Below are positions 6,710-13,211 of a stretch of 41,959 nucleotides of DNA, piece by piece (position 1 is the stretch's first letter; each line of letters begins with the position of its first letter). The translations under genes were made by a program, and so were the position numbers. The notes below the pieces were generated by a model. It was not told where the DNA came from, ran no database searches, and saw only the letters and a list, made by a program, of their open reading frames with translations. Origin of the DNA: a virus; the IMG/VR virus record IMGVR_UViG_3300009502_000095, positions 1 to 41,959 of that record; one strand, written 5' to 3'.

Positions 6710-7363
6710 ATGGCTCAAAGAAGAATGTTTAGTTTAAAAATAGTTGACACAGATTCTTTTGTAGATATGCCAGCAGGTGCAAGATTATTATATTATGACT
6801 TAGCAATGAGGGCAGATGATGATGGTTTTGTTTCAAATCCCAAAAAGATTATGAGAATGACTAATTCGTCCGAGGATGACTTTAAGGTACTTATAGCAAA
6901 ACAATTTATCATACCATTTGATAGTGGAATATGTGTAATAAGTGATTGGAAAATTCACAACTATATTCAAGCCGATAGATACCAAGAAACCATATACTTA
7001 GAAGAAAAGGCTCAAATAAAAGAAAAAAATGGAATGTATACAAAATGTATACAAAATGTATACACAGGTAAGGATAGGTTAGAGTTAGGTAAGGTTAGGT
7101 TAGGTAAGGATAGTTTAGTTGAAAATACAATAAAACAAAAAACAGAAGATTTTATTTCAGAAGTTAAAACCATTATTGGAGAAAAAGAAGTTAATCAAAA
7201 AGATGTTATGAATTTTTGTTCTTATTGGACAGAACCCAATAAAAGTAGAACTAAATTAAGATGGGAATTGCAACCAACTTTTGAAATAAAACGTAGGCTT
7301 ATGACTTGGTTTAGTAATAATAAGAATTTTAATAAAAGTAAAATAATAGATATAGGAGAATAA
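6710..7363 (+). CDS. DnaD-type replisome organiser (replication initiator)
   Basis: 217 residues. The N-terminus (QRRMFSLKIVDTDSFVDMPA, then RADDDGFVSNPKKIMRM, then WKIHNYIQADRY) is the winged-helix origin-binding region typical of replisome organisers of Bacillota phages. A linker of repeated GK(D/V)RL units (residues ~121-140) leads to a C-terminal helical region (FCSYWTEPNKSRTKLRWELQ) of the kind that binds or loads helicase. The linker is encoded by tandem repeats that probably form the origin. No helicase or loader gene is recognised nearby, so it probably recruits host replication proteins. Expression is likely controlled by the promoter and attenuator directly upstream. Confidence 0.82.
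   Translation: MAQRRMFSLKIVDTDSFVDMPAGARLLYYDLAMRADDDGFVSNPKKIMRMTNSSEDDFKVLIAKQFIIPFDSGICVISDWKIHNYIQADRYQETIYLEEKAQIKEKNGMYTKCIQNVYTGKDRLELGKVRLGKDSLVENTIKQKTEDFISEVKTIIGEKEVNQKDVMNFCSYWTEPNKSRTKLRWELQPTFEIKRRLMTWFSNNKNFNKSKIIDIGE
7036..7113 (+). repeat. Iteron-like repeats, candidate replication origin
   Basis: Two repeat sets lie inside the initiator gene. AAAATGTATAC-type 11-mers place the palindrome GTATAC at 7036, 7047 and 7058. GGTAAGG(A/T)TAG occurs at 7067, 7088 and 7103 with TTAG links between. Phage origins commonly lie as repeats within the initiator gene (lambda O, many Bacillota phages), so this is the best origin candidate. Confidence 0.65.
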
Positions 7364-7367
7364 ATAT

Positions 7368-7760
7368 ATGGAAAAAACACACGTTATTATTTTTCATGAC
7401 AAAAGTAAAAAATTTATAAGTAAAGAAGTATTTGATAATATATGGAAATTATCAACTAGCGGACAAGATAAATTTAAGTCAGGAGAAAATATAATAGCAT
7501 TTTCTTCAATAGCAAAAATTTTAACAACGGAAGAATTTTATAATCAATATCCACAAGAAAGGGAAGCCCAAATAGCAACATCTTATAAAAATTTTAATGG
7601 ACTTGGGTTTAGGGGAGTAATTGCAAATGCAACAGTTAAAAATGCACTGGAAAGTATTATTAAGGGAATGGAAAGTTTTATTGAGAGTGCAAGATACCAA
7701 GGTTCAAAAGAAACAAAAGAACTTTTAGAATTTATGAAATTAAAAAGAGGGATAAATTAA
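7368..7760 (+). CDS. Replication-block protein, unknown
   Basis: 130 residues starting five bases after the initiator stop, so probably co-transcribed. Begins THVIIFHDKSKKFISKEVF; the C-terminal half is helical (NALESIIKGMESFIESARYQ). No motif identified. Its place suggests a part in replication, but nothing in the sequence proves it. Confidence 0.6.
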   Translation: MEKTHVIIFHDKSKKFISKEVFDNIWKLSTSGQDKFKSGENIIAFSSIAKILTTEEFYNQYPQEREAQIATSYKNFNGLGFRGVIANATVKNALESIIKGMESFIESARYQGSKETKELLEFMKLKRGIN

Positions 7761-7773
7761 AATAACCAATTAT

Positions 7774-7956
7774 ATGAAAAAATGCTTTAATGGAGATGGA
7801 AAACATCCAAGAAATGAAGTAGTTGATTATTGGTATAGACATGGAGTAAGATGTGAAAGAGAACGGATAGGAAAAGAATTAAAAGAATGGTTTAATGGTG
7901 AAAATCCTGAACTTATAGAAGAAACTATAGAGAGAATAACTGGAATTAAGGTTTAG
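7774..7956 (+). CDS. Small charged protein, unknown
   Basis: 60 residues, rich in Glu, Lys and Arg (YWYRHGVRCERERIGKELKE). Probably two helices. Starts 13 bases after the previous stop without a clear ribosome site. No family recognised. The gap that follows (7957-8208) holds the RNA candidate. Confidence 0.5.
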   Translation: MKKCFNGDGKHPRNEVVDYWYRHGVRCERERIGKELKEWFNGENPELIEETIERITGIKV

Positions 7957-7972
7957 AACTTACAAAATAAAT

Positions 7973-8160
7973 AATCGGTTGCAAGGCGTTTCCAGCGTCA
8001 CCAATGCGTAAAAGAGCTGGCTTTCCGATTACAATTGTATGTTTAAATGGTCGGAGATGGGGATAAGTCTATACAAATTAAGTCTAGCTCTTAAGGAGCC
8101 ATTGGTGGAAAAACACGAAAGTGGACGACACCTATTAGCACCCGAACGCCTCCGCCCATC
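7973..8160 (+). ncRNA. Candidate structured non-coding RNA
   Basis: A 250-nt gap without a gene is visibly more GC-rich than its flanks and holds nested complementary segments: 7984-7990 (AGGCGTT) with 8145-8151; inside it 7999-8006 (CACCAATG) with 8100-8107; inside that 8012-8018 (AAGAGCT) with 8086-8092; then a TCCGATT/GGTCGGA hairpin (8024-8030 with 8049-8055). A CAC-GAAA-GTG tetraloop hairpin lies at 8115-8124. GATGGG (8056-8061) could pair with CCCATC (8155-8160) as a pseudoknot. AATCGG/CCGATT (7973-7978 with 8025-8030) is a competing pair. I recognise no known RNA class. Confidence 0.5.
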
Positions 8161-8175
8161 ATAAGCACATAATTC

Positions 8176-8201
8176 CTAACTCTTTAAATTAAATAACTAA
8201 T
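8176..8201 (+). repeat. 26-bp direct repeat, left copy
   Basis: Exact copy of 8967-8992, starting CTAACTCTTTAAATT and ending AACTAAT. The pair brackets the genes at 8209 and 8453; in this copy the repeat is the non-coding leader of the first gene. Confidence 0.85.
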
Positions 8202-8208
8202 AAAAACT

Positions 8209-8451
8209 ATGGAAAAAGAAAAAAAGCCAAAAAAGGAAAGAAGTCCAATAATTTCCGCTGGAGAAAGATATTATGTGGTTATAAATAAATGTAAGCATAG
8301 TGTTAAAGAACGGTTTTTTATGGCAAACACAGTTGAAGATGTTATGGAGTGGGTATTAGAAGAAAATGGCATATCAGTAATAAAATCTCAAAAGGTTCTA
8401 TCAGACTCCATTTTTGGTTTAGGTGTAGTTGTAACAGATATAAGAAAATAA
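8209..8451 (+). CDS. Small protein upstream of methyltransferase, unknown
   Basis: 80 residues; a basic N-terminus (MEKEKKPKKERSP) and a compact domain (ERYYVVINKCKHSVKERFFM, VEDVMEWVLEENG, GLGVVVTDIRK) with a beta-alpha-beta feel. One base separates it from the methyltransferase start, and both lie between 26-bp repeats, so it may be a partner or cargo of that cassette. No family named. Confidence 0.55.
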   Translation: MEKEKKPKKERSPIISAGERYYVVINKCKHSVKERFFMANTVEDVMEWVLEENGISVIKSQKVLSDSIFGLGVVVTDIRK

Positions 8452-8452
8452 T

Positions 8453-8983
8453 ATGGGAAGTATTAAAGGGCAAAAACATAATCCATACATAGAGGGAAGA
8501 TACGCACATATAAATAAAAATGATGTTGTTTTTACTCCTGATTGGTTAGCCGAAAAAATATGCTCTATGTTTCATATTTCGGGAAAAGTATTAGAGCCTT
8601 GTAAGGGAGAGGGTGCTTTTCTTAAATATCTTCCAGAGAATACAGAATGGTGCGAAATTGCTGATGGTAAAAATTATTATGATTACAATAAAAAAGTTGA
8701 TTGGATTGTTACTAACCCACCATATTCAGACTTCAATAGATTTTTAGAACACTCATTTGATTTAGCTGATAACATAGTTTTATTAGTTCCAGTTGCAAAA
8801 ATGTTTAAATCCATGGGAACACTAAAACAAATTATGGAATATGGAGGGTTTGTAGAAATTCACGCACTTCCAGCGAGTAAAGCAGGATTCCCATTTGGAT
8901 TTCCTTGTGCTGTATATTACTTAAAGCGTGGCTATAAAGAAACAACAAAAATTAAATTATTAGATTCTAACTCTTTAAATTAA
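8453..8983 (+). CDS. N6-adenine DNA methyltransferase-like protein
   Basis: 176 residues. VVFTPDWLAEKICSMF, VLEPCKGEGAFLKYL (SAM-binding motif I, near residues 46-60) and TNPPYSDF (motif IV NPPY at 88-91) identify a class I amino-methyltransferase acting on adenine in DNA. The end (FPFGFPCAVYYLKRG) is also typical. It is short and lacks a separate target-recognition domain. No restriction partner is adjacent, so self-protection of phage DNA is more likely than a restriction system. Its final codons lie in the right copy of the 26-bp repeat. Confidence 0.78.
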   Translation: MGSIKGQKHNPYIEGRYAHINKNDVVFTPDWLAEKICSMFHISGKVLEPCKGEGAFLKYLPENTEWCEIADGKNYYDYNKKVDWIVTNPPYSDFNRFLEHSFDLADNIVLLVPVAKMFKSMGTLKQIMEYGGFVEIHALPASKAGFPFGFPCAVYYLKRGYKETTKIKLLDSNSLN

Positions 8984-8992
8984 ATAACTAAT
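8967..8992 (+). repeat. 26-bp direct repeat, right copy
   Basis: Identical to 8176-8201. Here it spans the last codons and stop of the methyltransferase and reaches the start of the next gene. Confidence 0.85.
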
Positions 8993-9128
8993 GAACCAAT
9001 TAAAACAAAAACTAGAAAAATTCCTAATTTATATCGGATATTTAAGTACATGTTGTAAGGCACGAGTAATTTATAATGAAAATTGGGATGTTACATATTG
9101 TAGCGTCTGCAATAAAAAAATAAGATGA
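8991..9128 (+). CDS. Tiny zinc-ribbon protein
   Basis: 45 residues from ATG 8991 to TGA 9126-9128. STCCKARV and YCSVCNKK supply a CC...CxxC zinc-binding pattern common in small phage proteins of unknown function. The stop overlaps the next start (ATGA). Confidence 0.55.
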   Translation: MNQLKQKLEKFLIYIGYLSTCCKARVIYNENWDVTYCSVCNKKIR

Positions 9129-9244
9129 TTAAAAAATTTTTAAAATGGTTAGGTGAGCCAATGGTATATGAAACACGTTTGGGATTTATAATATATTTTG
9201 TTATTATTATAATAATAATTCGTATAATAAATAAATTTTTATGA
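9125..9244 (+). CDS. Tiny membrane protein
   Basis: 39 residues, ATG 9125 overlapping the previous stop. After a basic amphipathic start (MIKKFLKWLGEP) comes one very hydrophobic helix, FIIYFVIIIIIIRII. Unknown role; its stop also overlaps the next ATG, so the three tiny genes are coupled. Confidence 0.5.
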   Translation: MIKKFLKWLGEPMVYETRLGFIIYFVIIIIIIRIINKFL

Positions 9245-9345
9245 AACTATTTATCGCATTCCTGGTATTCTTAACTCTAATGTATATCTATCTGGCAGCG
9301 TGTTTTCTAATGAATATAGCCGACCCCTTTAAATTTTTAAGATAA
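9241..9345 (+). CDS. Tiny membrane protein
   Basis: 34 residues from ATG 9241 to TAA 9343-9345, mostly one hydrophobic helix (KLFIAFLVFLTLMYIYLAAC). The sequence could also be read as a signal anchor. Coupled by ATGA overlap to the gene before it. Confidence 0.48.
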   Translation: MKLFIAFLVFLTLMYIYLAACFLMNIADPFKFLR

Positions 9346-9355
9346 AAAAATAAAT

Positions 9356-9739
9356 ATGACTTGGAATCAAAAATATAGTTATTATAATACAAAAAAAGTA
9401 ACTACAAATGGAACGCAATATGATTCAAAATTTGAAGCTGCCAAAGGACAGCAACTTGAAATGCTTAAAAAAGCTAAAGAGATTAAAGACTATGATACAC
9501 ATTTGCGGACAGAACTTTGCGTAAACGGATATCATATTTGTGATTACTATATTGATTTTGTAGTTTATCATAATGACGAAAGCATAGAATATATCGAAAT
9601 GAAAGGTTATCCAACACCAGTTTGGAAGTTAAAATGGAAATTATTTTGTGCTTTATTTGAAGATAAGGAAGGCATAACAATTACGCTGGAAATGCAAGGA
9701 AAGCAAAATGCTCCTAAACTTAGAAAAACAAGGTCTTAA
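9356..9739 (+). CDS. DUF1064-like PD-(D/E)XK nuclease
   Basis: 127 residues. KYSYYNTKKVTTNGTQYDSK, FEAAKGQQLEMLKKAKEI, CDYYIDFVVYH and YIEMKGYPTPVWKLKWKLF follow the DUF1064 pattern: a basic, Asn/Lys-rich start, a helix with conserved Glu, then D-x-x-V and E-x-K within a strand. That is the PD-(D/E)XK catalytic layout (Asp, Glu and Lys) of VRR-like and Holliday-junction-type nucleases. In phages such genes sit in replication or recombination blocks, as here. The cleavage substrate is inferred. Confidence 0.72.
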   Translation: MTWNQKYSYYNTKKVTTNGTQYDSKFEAAKGQQLEMLKKAKEIKDYDTHLRTELCVNGYHICDYYIDFVVYHNDESIEYIEMKGYPTPVWKLKWKLFCALFEDKEGITITLEMQGKQNAPKLRKTRS

Positions 9740-9744
9740 AAATT

Positions 9745-9773
9745 TTGACAAAATAAATATAAAGTGATATAAT
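9745..9773 (+). promoter_or_regulatory. Consensus sigma70 promoter before an HNH gene
   Basis: TTGACA (9745-9750), 17-nt spacer, TATAAT (9768-9773), a perfect consensus. The expected start (about 9780) coincides with an ATG at 9781. Confidence 0.88.
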
Positions 9774-9780
9774 AATAAAT

Positions 9781-9837
9781 ATGAAAATAGCTATAAATCA
9801 AAAACTAGGTTTGAACCAACGTAAATCCAAATTTTAA
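9781..9837 (+). CDS. Possible leaderless leader peptide (18 aa)
   Basis: ATG at the predicted +1 opens an 18-codon frame, MKIAINQKLGLNQRKSKF, that ends at TAA 9835-9837 inside the loop of the terminator hairpin; the 5' arm of the hairpin (9814-9822) lies within its codons. A ribosome on it would block the terminator. The size and place fit an attenuation leader, but expression is unproven. Confidence 0.3.
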   Translation: MKIAINQKLGLNQRKSKF

Positions 9838-9856
9838 CAGGACGTTGGTTTTTTTA
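9814..9856 (+). terminator. Intrinsic terminator between promoter and HNH gene
   Basis: AACCAACGT (9814-9822) pairs with ACGTTGGTT (9842-9850), loop 19 nt, followed by a run of Ts to 9855. It ends six bases before the HNH start at 9862, so transcripts from 9780 should mostly stop here. Confidence 0.8.
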
Positions 9857-9861
9857 TATTT

Positions 9862-10257
9862 ATGAAAGAAATAAAAAAATTAAAAAGAAAATGCTGGAAA
9901 TGCAAAGAAATTAAGGAATTGAATAGCAAAAATTTTGGTAAAACAACCAGAAGTGCTGATAGATATTTTAAATGGTTATGTAAAAAATGTGATTTAAAAA
10001 GATTGGTAGGTTTAGAAGATGTAAATCCTAAAAAAAAGATACTAGAAAAGTTAGGAAAAAAATGTAATATGTGTGGTTTAGAAAGCGAAATTAGTGGATT
10101 TTTTGATATTGACCACATAAAACCAAAATTAAAACATGTTTATAGTATAAAAATGAGAGAAATAAATAATTTACAGATTTTATGTCCTAATTGTCATAGA
10201 ATTAAAACTATTTCTGATAGAGAAATTTATAAATGGGGTAGACAAAAGAATAAATAA
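9862..10257 (+). CDS. HNH endonuclease (McrA/classical type)
   Basis: 131 residues. Two Cys pairs at the start (CWKCKE, CKKC) form a zinc finger; a third and fourth (CNMCG, CPNC) frame the nuclease core: FDIDHIKPK supplies the catalytic His, and NNLQILCPNCHRIKT completes the beta-beta-alpha-metal fold. This is a different subtype from the other four HNH genes of the window. It is a free-standing, probably mobile, site-specific DNA nuclease. It has its own promoter and terminator directly upstream. Confidence 0.85.
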   Translation: MKEIKKLKRKCWKCKEIKELNSKNFGKTTRSADRYFKWLCKKCDLKRLVGLEDVNPKKKILEKLGKKCNMCGLESEISGFFDIDHIKPKLKHVYSIKMREINNLQILCPNCHRIKTISDREIYKWGRQKNK

Positions 10258-10289
10258 TTTGTTAATTTAATTTTTAATTTAAAAAAACT

Positions 10290-10610
10290 ATGAGTATTAT
10301 AAAAATTTTTACTAAACTTGTAATCTTGTGGGAAAAAAAGAAATTCCTTACCTTACTGGAAATGGAAAACCAGTACATTGAAAGTTATAACTGGGCAATT
10401 TTAAGCAGAGATGTAGAAGAAATAAGAAAACAAAAAGGCATTTTACAGGATAAAAAGAAAAGAACTACTGACGAAGAAAAACAAATTATTGCTTTGGATA
10501 AGGATATAAATGAAACAGAAAAATACAGACAAATGATAAATGGAGGAAAAGACAAAATGGAGGACTTAAAAAATCAAATAAAAATGTATCGTAAAAATAT
10601 ATGGAAATAA
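10290..10610 (+). CDS. Coiled-coil protein, unknown
   Basis: 106 residues, almost wholly charged helix: after a hydrophobic start (IIKIFTKLVILW) come heptad-like stretches (EEIRKQKGILQDKKKRTTDE, EKQIIALDKDINETEKYRQM). Probably forms a coiled coil. Its last ten bases overlap the deacetylase gene, so it may be coupled to the glycan module. No function recognised. Confidence 0.58.
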   Translation: MSIIKIFTKLVILWEKKKFLTLLEMENQYIESYNWAILSRDVEEIRKQKGILQDKKKRTTDEEKQIIALDKDINETEKYRQMINGGKDKMEDLKNQIKMYRKNIWK

Positions 10611-11221
10611 TTTGGGGCTGCGATGACGGGCGTAAGGATATGCTAAGGGTAGCCAAAATTTTAGAGAATTATGGCTTCAAAGGAACTTTTTATATTGCCC
10701 CTTATGAAACGTACATGGATTTAACTGTAAAGGACATTCAGGAGTTATCAAAAAAACACATTATCGGAGGACATACATTGACACACCAAAGACTAACAGA
10801 ATGTAGTTTAGAAAAAGCTAGACTTGAAATTGAAATGGGGAAGAAAGAACTAGAGGATATAATTGGAAAAAAGATAACAAAGTTTGCTGCTCCGCGAGGG
10901 TGGCAAAATAAAGATATAATATGTTTAATCAAAGAAGCTGGATTTCTTGAAAGTAGAACAACAAAAATGGGTATAGTTAATATAACTGGGGATAACATTT
11001 TTGAATTACCCTGCTCTGCTCATTTTTATCCACGACCAGAATATGCAGAAAAAGGTGTGCTACAATCAATTAAAGACAAGTTTATTGAATCTGAAACTGG
11101 AGGATATTTTAATTTATTGATGCACACCTCTGAATTAAATAGGTATGGTTATTGGGATGATTTAAAAGAATTGGTAAAGTTTGTACGAACCAGACTTGAC
11201 AATAAGAAGCCCTTGCGATAG
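10601..11221 (+). CDS. Polysaccharide deacetylase (NodB/CE4 family)
   Basis: 206 residues. CE4 motifs in order: GCDDG (Asp8-Asp9, instead of the usual TFDDG), GGHTLTH (His58 and His62, metal ligands), AAPRGW (motif 3, Arg99) and LLMHTSE (motif 5, His175). The enzyme removes acetyl groups from N-acetylated sugars in peptidoglycan, capsule or other glycan. No signal peptide is present, so it would act on cytosolic, precursor or nucleotide-linked sugars, or after lysis. It opens the block of glycosyltransferase genes, which suggests tailoring of the same glycan. Confidence 0.8.
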   Translation: MEIIWGCDDGRKDMLRVAKILENYGFKGTFYIAPYETYMDLTVKDIQELSKKHIIGGHTLTHQRLTECSLEKARLEIEMGKKELEDIIGKKITKFAAPRGWQNKDIICLIKEAGFLESRTTKMGIVNITGDNIFELPCSAHFYPRPEYAEKGVLQSIKDKFIESETGGYFNLLMHTSELNRYGYWDDLKELVKFVRTRLDNKKPLR

Positions 11222-11224
11222 TAT
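11196..11224 (+). promoter_or_regulatory. Promoter before an HNH gene
   Basis: TTGACA (11196-11201), 17-nt spacer, TAGTAT (11219-11224, four of six). It lies in the end of the deacetylase gene, about 25 nt before the HNH start codon. Confidence 0.5.
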
Positions 11225-11249
11225 AAGAGTATATTATTAAGAAAAAAAT

Positions 11250-11663
11250 ATGCTCAAAAAAGGAATATGTGAAATATGTAAAAAGGAATTTTCATTTTAT
11301 ATATACGAAAGTAATAAACATAAAAATCGTTTTTGTTGTTCAAAGAAATGTGGAGGAGAAAGATTTAAAAAAATAGGACATAAACCACCAAAATATGAAG
11401 GAAATAAACATCCAAGTTGGAAAGGTGGTAAGGGTATTAGTGGATGGGGATATGCAAGGGTATATGTCGCTCCATATACAAGAATGGCAGAACATAGATA
11501 TGTTATGGAAAAACATCTAGGTAGAAAATTAAACAGGGAAGAACATATACATCATATAAATGGAAACAAATTGGATAATAGAATTAAAAATTTATTATTA
11601 GTTAGTAACAGAGAACATCAAAATCTTCATCACCTAGGAATTAAAAGGAAAAAAAATGACTAG
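11250..11663 (+). CDS. HNH_3 homing endonuclease 1
   Basis: 137 residues. An N-terminal Cys-rich motif (CEICKKEF ... CCSKKC) precedes a GW/WKGGKG linker and the HNH_3 core: AEHRYVMEKHLGRKLNREEH, IHHINGNKLDNRIKNLLL. The paired histidines of IHHINGN are the catalytic and metal-binding residues. Free-standing HNH_3 proteins are mobile genes cutting phage DNA at a defined site. It lies between the deacetylase and a glycosyltransferase gene, whose start it overlaps by eight bases. It has its own promoter. Confidence 0.88.
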   Translation: MLKKGICEICKKEFSFYIYESNKHKNRFCCSKKCGGERFKKIGHKPPKYEGNKHPSWKGGKGISGWGYARVYVAPYTRMAEHRYVMEKHLGRKLNREEHIHHINGNKLDNRIKNLLLVSNREHQNLHHLGIKRKKND

Positions 11664-12600
11664 AATTTTTATACCATATCATTCAAATAAATTTTCTGGT
11701 GGGGGTTCAACTTTCATAAAGAACTTGAAAAAAGCCCTCAAACATTTTGACTATATATTCGTAGAAGAAGGACAGGACTATGACGTTTTGTTTATTGCTG
11801 GTGCAACCTTATGTGAAAAGGAAACCTTTAGAAAAGCCAAAGAGAATAATAAGACCATCGTTTTAAGGGTAGACAATATACTTGAAGATGGAAAGAACCG
11901 CAATACAGGAATGCAAAGGCTAAAAGAATATGCCGAAGGAGCAGATGTTATTGTTTTCCAAAGCGAGTGGGCTAAAAAAATGCTAAAACCTTTAGTTGGC
12001 GATGGCATTGTAATAGTAAATGGGGTTGATACGGACATATTTTATCCACGCAAAGAAAAAAAGGACTGGAAGAATATCCGTATTTTTTATTCTAAATTCA
12101 GCCGAAATGAAGTCAAACAATTCCATGAAGTAATTTACTGGTGGAGAGAGTACTGTTTAGAAAAGAAAGATGACACCTTAGTTTTACTTGGTAAATTCGC
12201 AGATGATAAAATAAAAATTGACCACCCCTTTGAATTTCATAATGGAGAAGAATTTGAATATCATGGGGTACAAACAGATGAAAATAAAATTGCGGACATA
12301 TTGCGAAGCTGTGATGTGGCTTTTATGCCTTATATGTTTGATGCTTGTAGCAATTCCCAAATAGAAGCACAGTCTTGTGGATTGCCAGTTATTTATTCTC
12401 CGACAGGTGGAACTCCTGAAATAGTTTGGACAGGAGAGGCAATGAATTATGAAATAAGGACACCGGTACAAATAATAAGAGAGATATTAGAGAGTAAGAT
12501 TTTTGGATTTGATTTTGAAGCTTTTAAATTTAAGTTTGGTTTGGAAACAATGGGGGAAAAATATAACGCATTGTTGCAGACTATACAAAAAACATTATGA
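11656..12600 (+). CDS. Glycosyltransferase, GT4-like
   Basis: 314 residues. The N-terminus RIFIPYHSNKFSGGGSTFIK is the Gly-rich acceptor-side loop of GT-B enzymes; VNGVDTDIFYP is the usual motif between the two Rossmann domains; the C-terminal DVAFMPYMFDACSNSQIEAQ, SCGLPVIYSPTGGTPEIV contains the E-x7-E-like nucleotide-sugar site of family GT4. It transfers sugar from a nucleotide donor; donor and acceptor are unknown. The gene starts inside the end of HNH 1. It is the first of five glycosyltransferase genes here. Confidence 0.85.
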   Translation: MTRIFIPYHSNKFSGGGSTFIKNLKKALKHFDYIFVEEGQDYDVLFIAGATLCEKETFRKAKENNKTIVLRVDNILEDGKNRNTGMQRLKEYAEGADVIVFQSEWAKKMLKPLVGDGIVIVNGVDTDIFYPRKEKKDWKNIRIFYSKFSRNEVKQFHEVIYWWREYCLEKKDDTLVLLGKFADDKIKIDHPFEFHNGEEFEYHGVQTDENKIADILRSCDVAFMPYMFDACSNSQIEAQSCGLPVIYSPTGGTPEIVWTGEAMNYEIRTPVQIIREILESKIFGFDFEAFKFKFGLETMGEKYNALLQTIQKTL

Positions 12601-12613
12601 GCCGAAGTTAGAT

Positions 12614-12642
12614 TTGACTAAACTTCTAATTGGTTATATGAT
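12614..12642 (+). promoter_or_regulatory. Promoter embedded in an inverted repeat before HNH 2
   Basis: TTGACT (12614-12619), 17-nt spacer, TATGAT (12637-12642). The -10 box overlaps the loop-proximal part of the inverted repeat 12626-12659, so transcripts starting near 12649 lack its 5' arm. Confidence 0.6.
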
Positions 12643-12659
12643 TATAATATAACAATTAG
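12626..12659 (+). promoter_or_regulatory. Inverted repeat directly before HNH 2 start
   Basis: CTAATTGGTTATA (12626-12638) pairs with TATAACAATTAG (12648-12659) with one bulged G and a 9-nt loop. It ends nine bases before ATG 12669, within the ribosome footprint. Confidence 0.65.
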
Positions 12660-12668
12660 AAAAATAGT

Positions 12669-13211
12669 ATGAGAAATGAAAAAGGACAATTTACAAAAGG
12701 GGAAAGAACACAAAGTATAAAAGACGCAATTAGTAAATCATTAAAAGGGAAGCCAAAATCAAAAGAGTTTATTGAAAATTTAAGGAAAGTAAGAACTGGT
12801 TGGAAATTAAGCAAAGAAACAAAGAAAAAAATTGGCATAGCTAATACTGGTAAAAATAATGGAGGATGGAATGGTGGTATGTATGAAGAAAAAAATGGAT
12901 ACGTTTATTTGATGGCAAAAAAACATCCATTTGCAAAATGTAACGGATATGTAGCAGAACATAGATTGGTGATGGAAAAAAAATTAGGTAGATTTTTGAA
13001 AAGCAATGAAATCGTGCACCATATAAATGGAAATAAGAAGGACAATAGAATTGAAAATTTGGTGTTAACTAAAAATGGTAAACATCAAAAAAAATATCAT
13101 ACAAGATACTTTGGGTGTAAGGTTGTTGGTTGTAAAAATAAACATTGGGCAAAAGAATTTTGTCATAATCATTATTATAAAAGCAATGTCAAGAAGCAGG
13201 GAACAACTTGA
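12669..13211 (+). CDS. HNH_3 homing endonuclease 2 with NUMOD3-like repeats
   Basis: 180 residues. The N-terminus has NUMOD3-type DNA-binding motifs ([19 protein letters not shown], then [19 protein letters not shown]), as in GIY-YIG and HNH homing enzymes. Then GGWNGG and the HNH_3 core: [35 protein letters not shown]. The C-terminal CKVVGC ... FCHNHYY adds a zinc-finger-like element. It lies between a glycosyltransferase and a methyltransferase gene and overlaps the latter by 26 nt. Own promoter inside an inverted repeat upstream. Confidence 0.88.
   Translation: MRNEKGQFTKGERTQSIKDAISKSLKGKPKSKEFIENLRKVRTGWKLSKETKKKIGIANTGKNNGGWNGGMYEEKNGYVYLMAKKHPFAKCNGYVAEHRLVMEKKLGRFLKSNEIVHHINGNKKDNRIENLVLTKNGKHQKKYHTRYFGCKVVGCKNKHWAKEFCHNHYYKSNVKKQGTT

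Noticed and set aside
7973-8160. Group I intron or tmRNA in the 250-nt gap
   Set aside because: It is not inside a gene, and I see no conserved P7 core, no tag frame and no tRNA-like end. I keep it as an unclassified RNA candidate.
9800-9822. tRNA T-arm-like sequence GGTTTGAACC
   Set aside because: No acceptor stem, D-arm or anticodon arm can be drawn around it; it belongs to the terminator leader.
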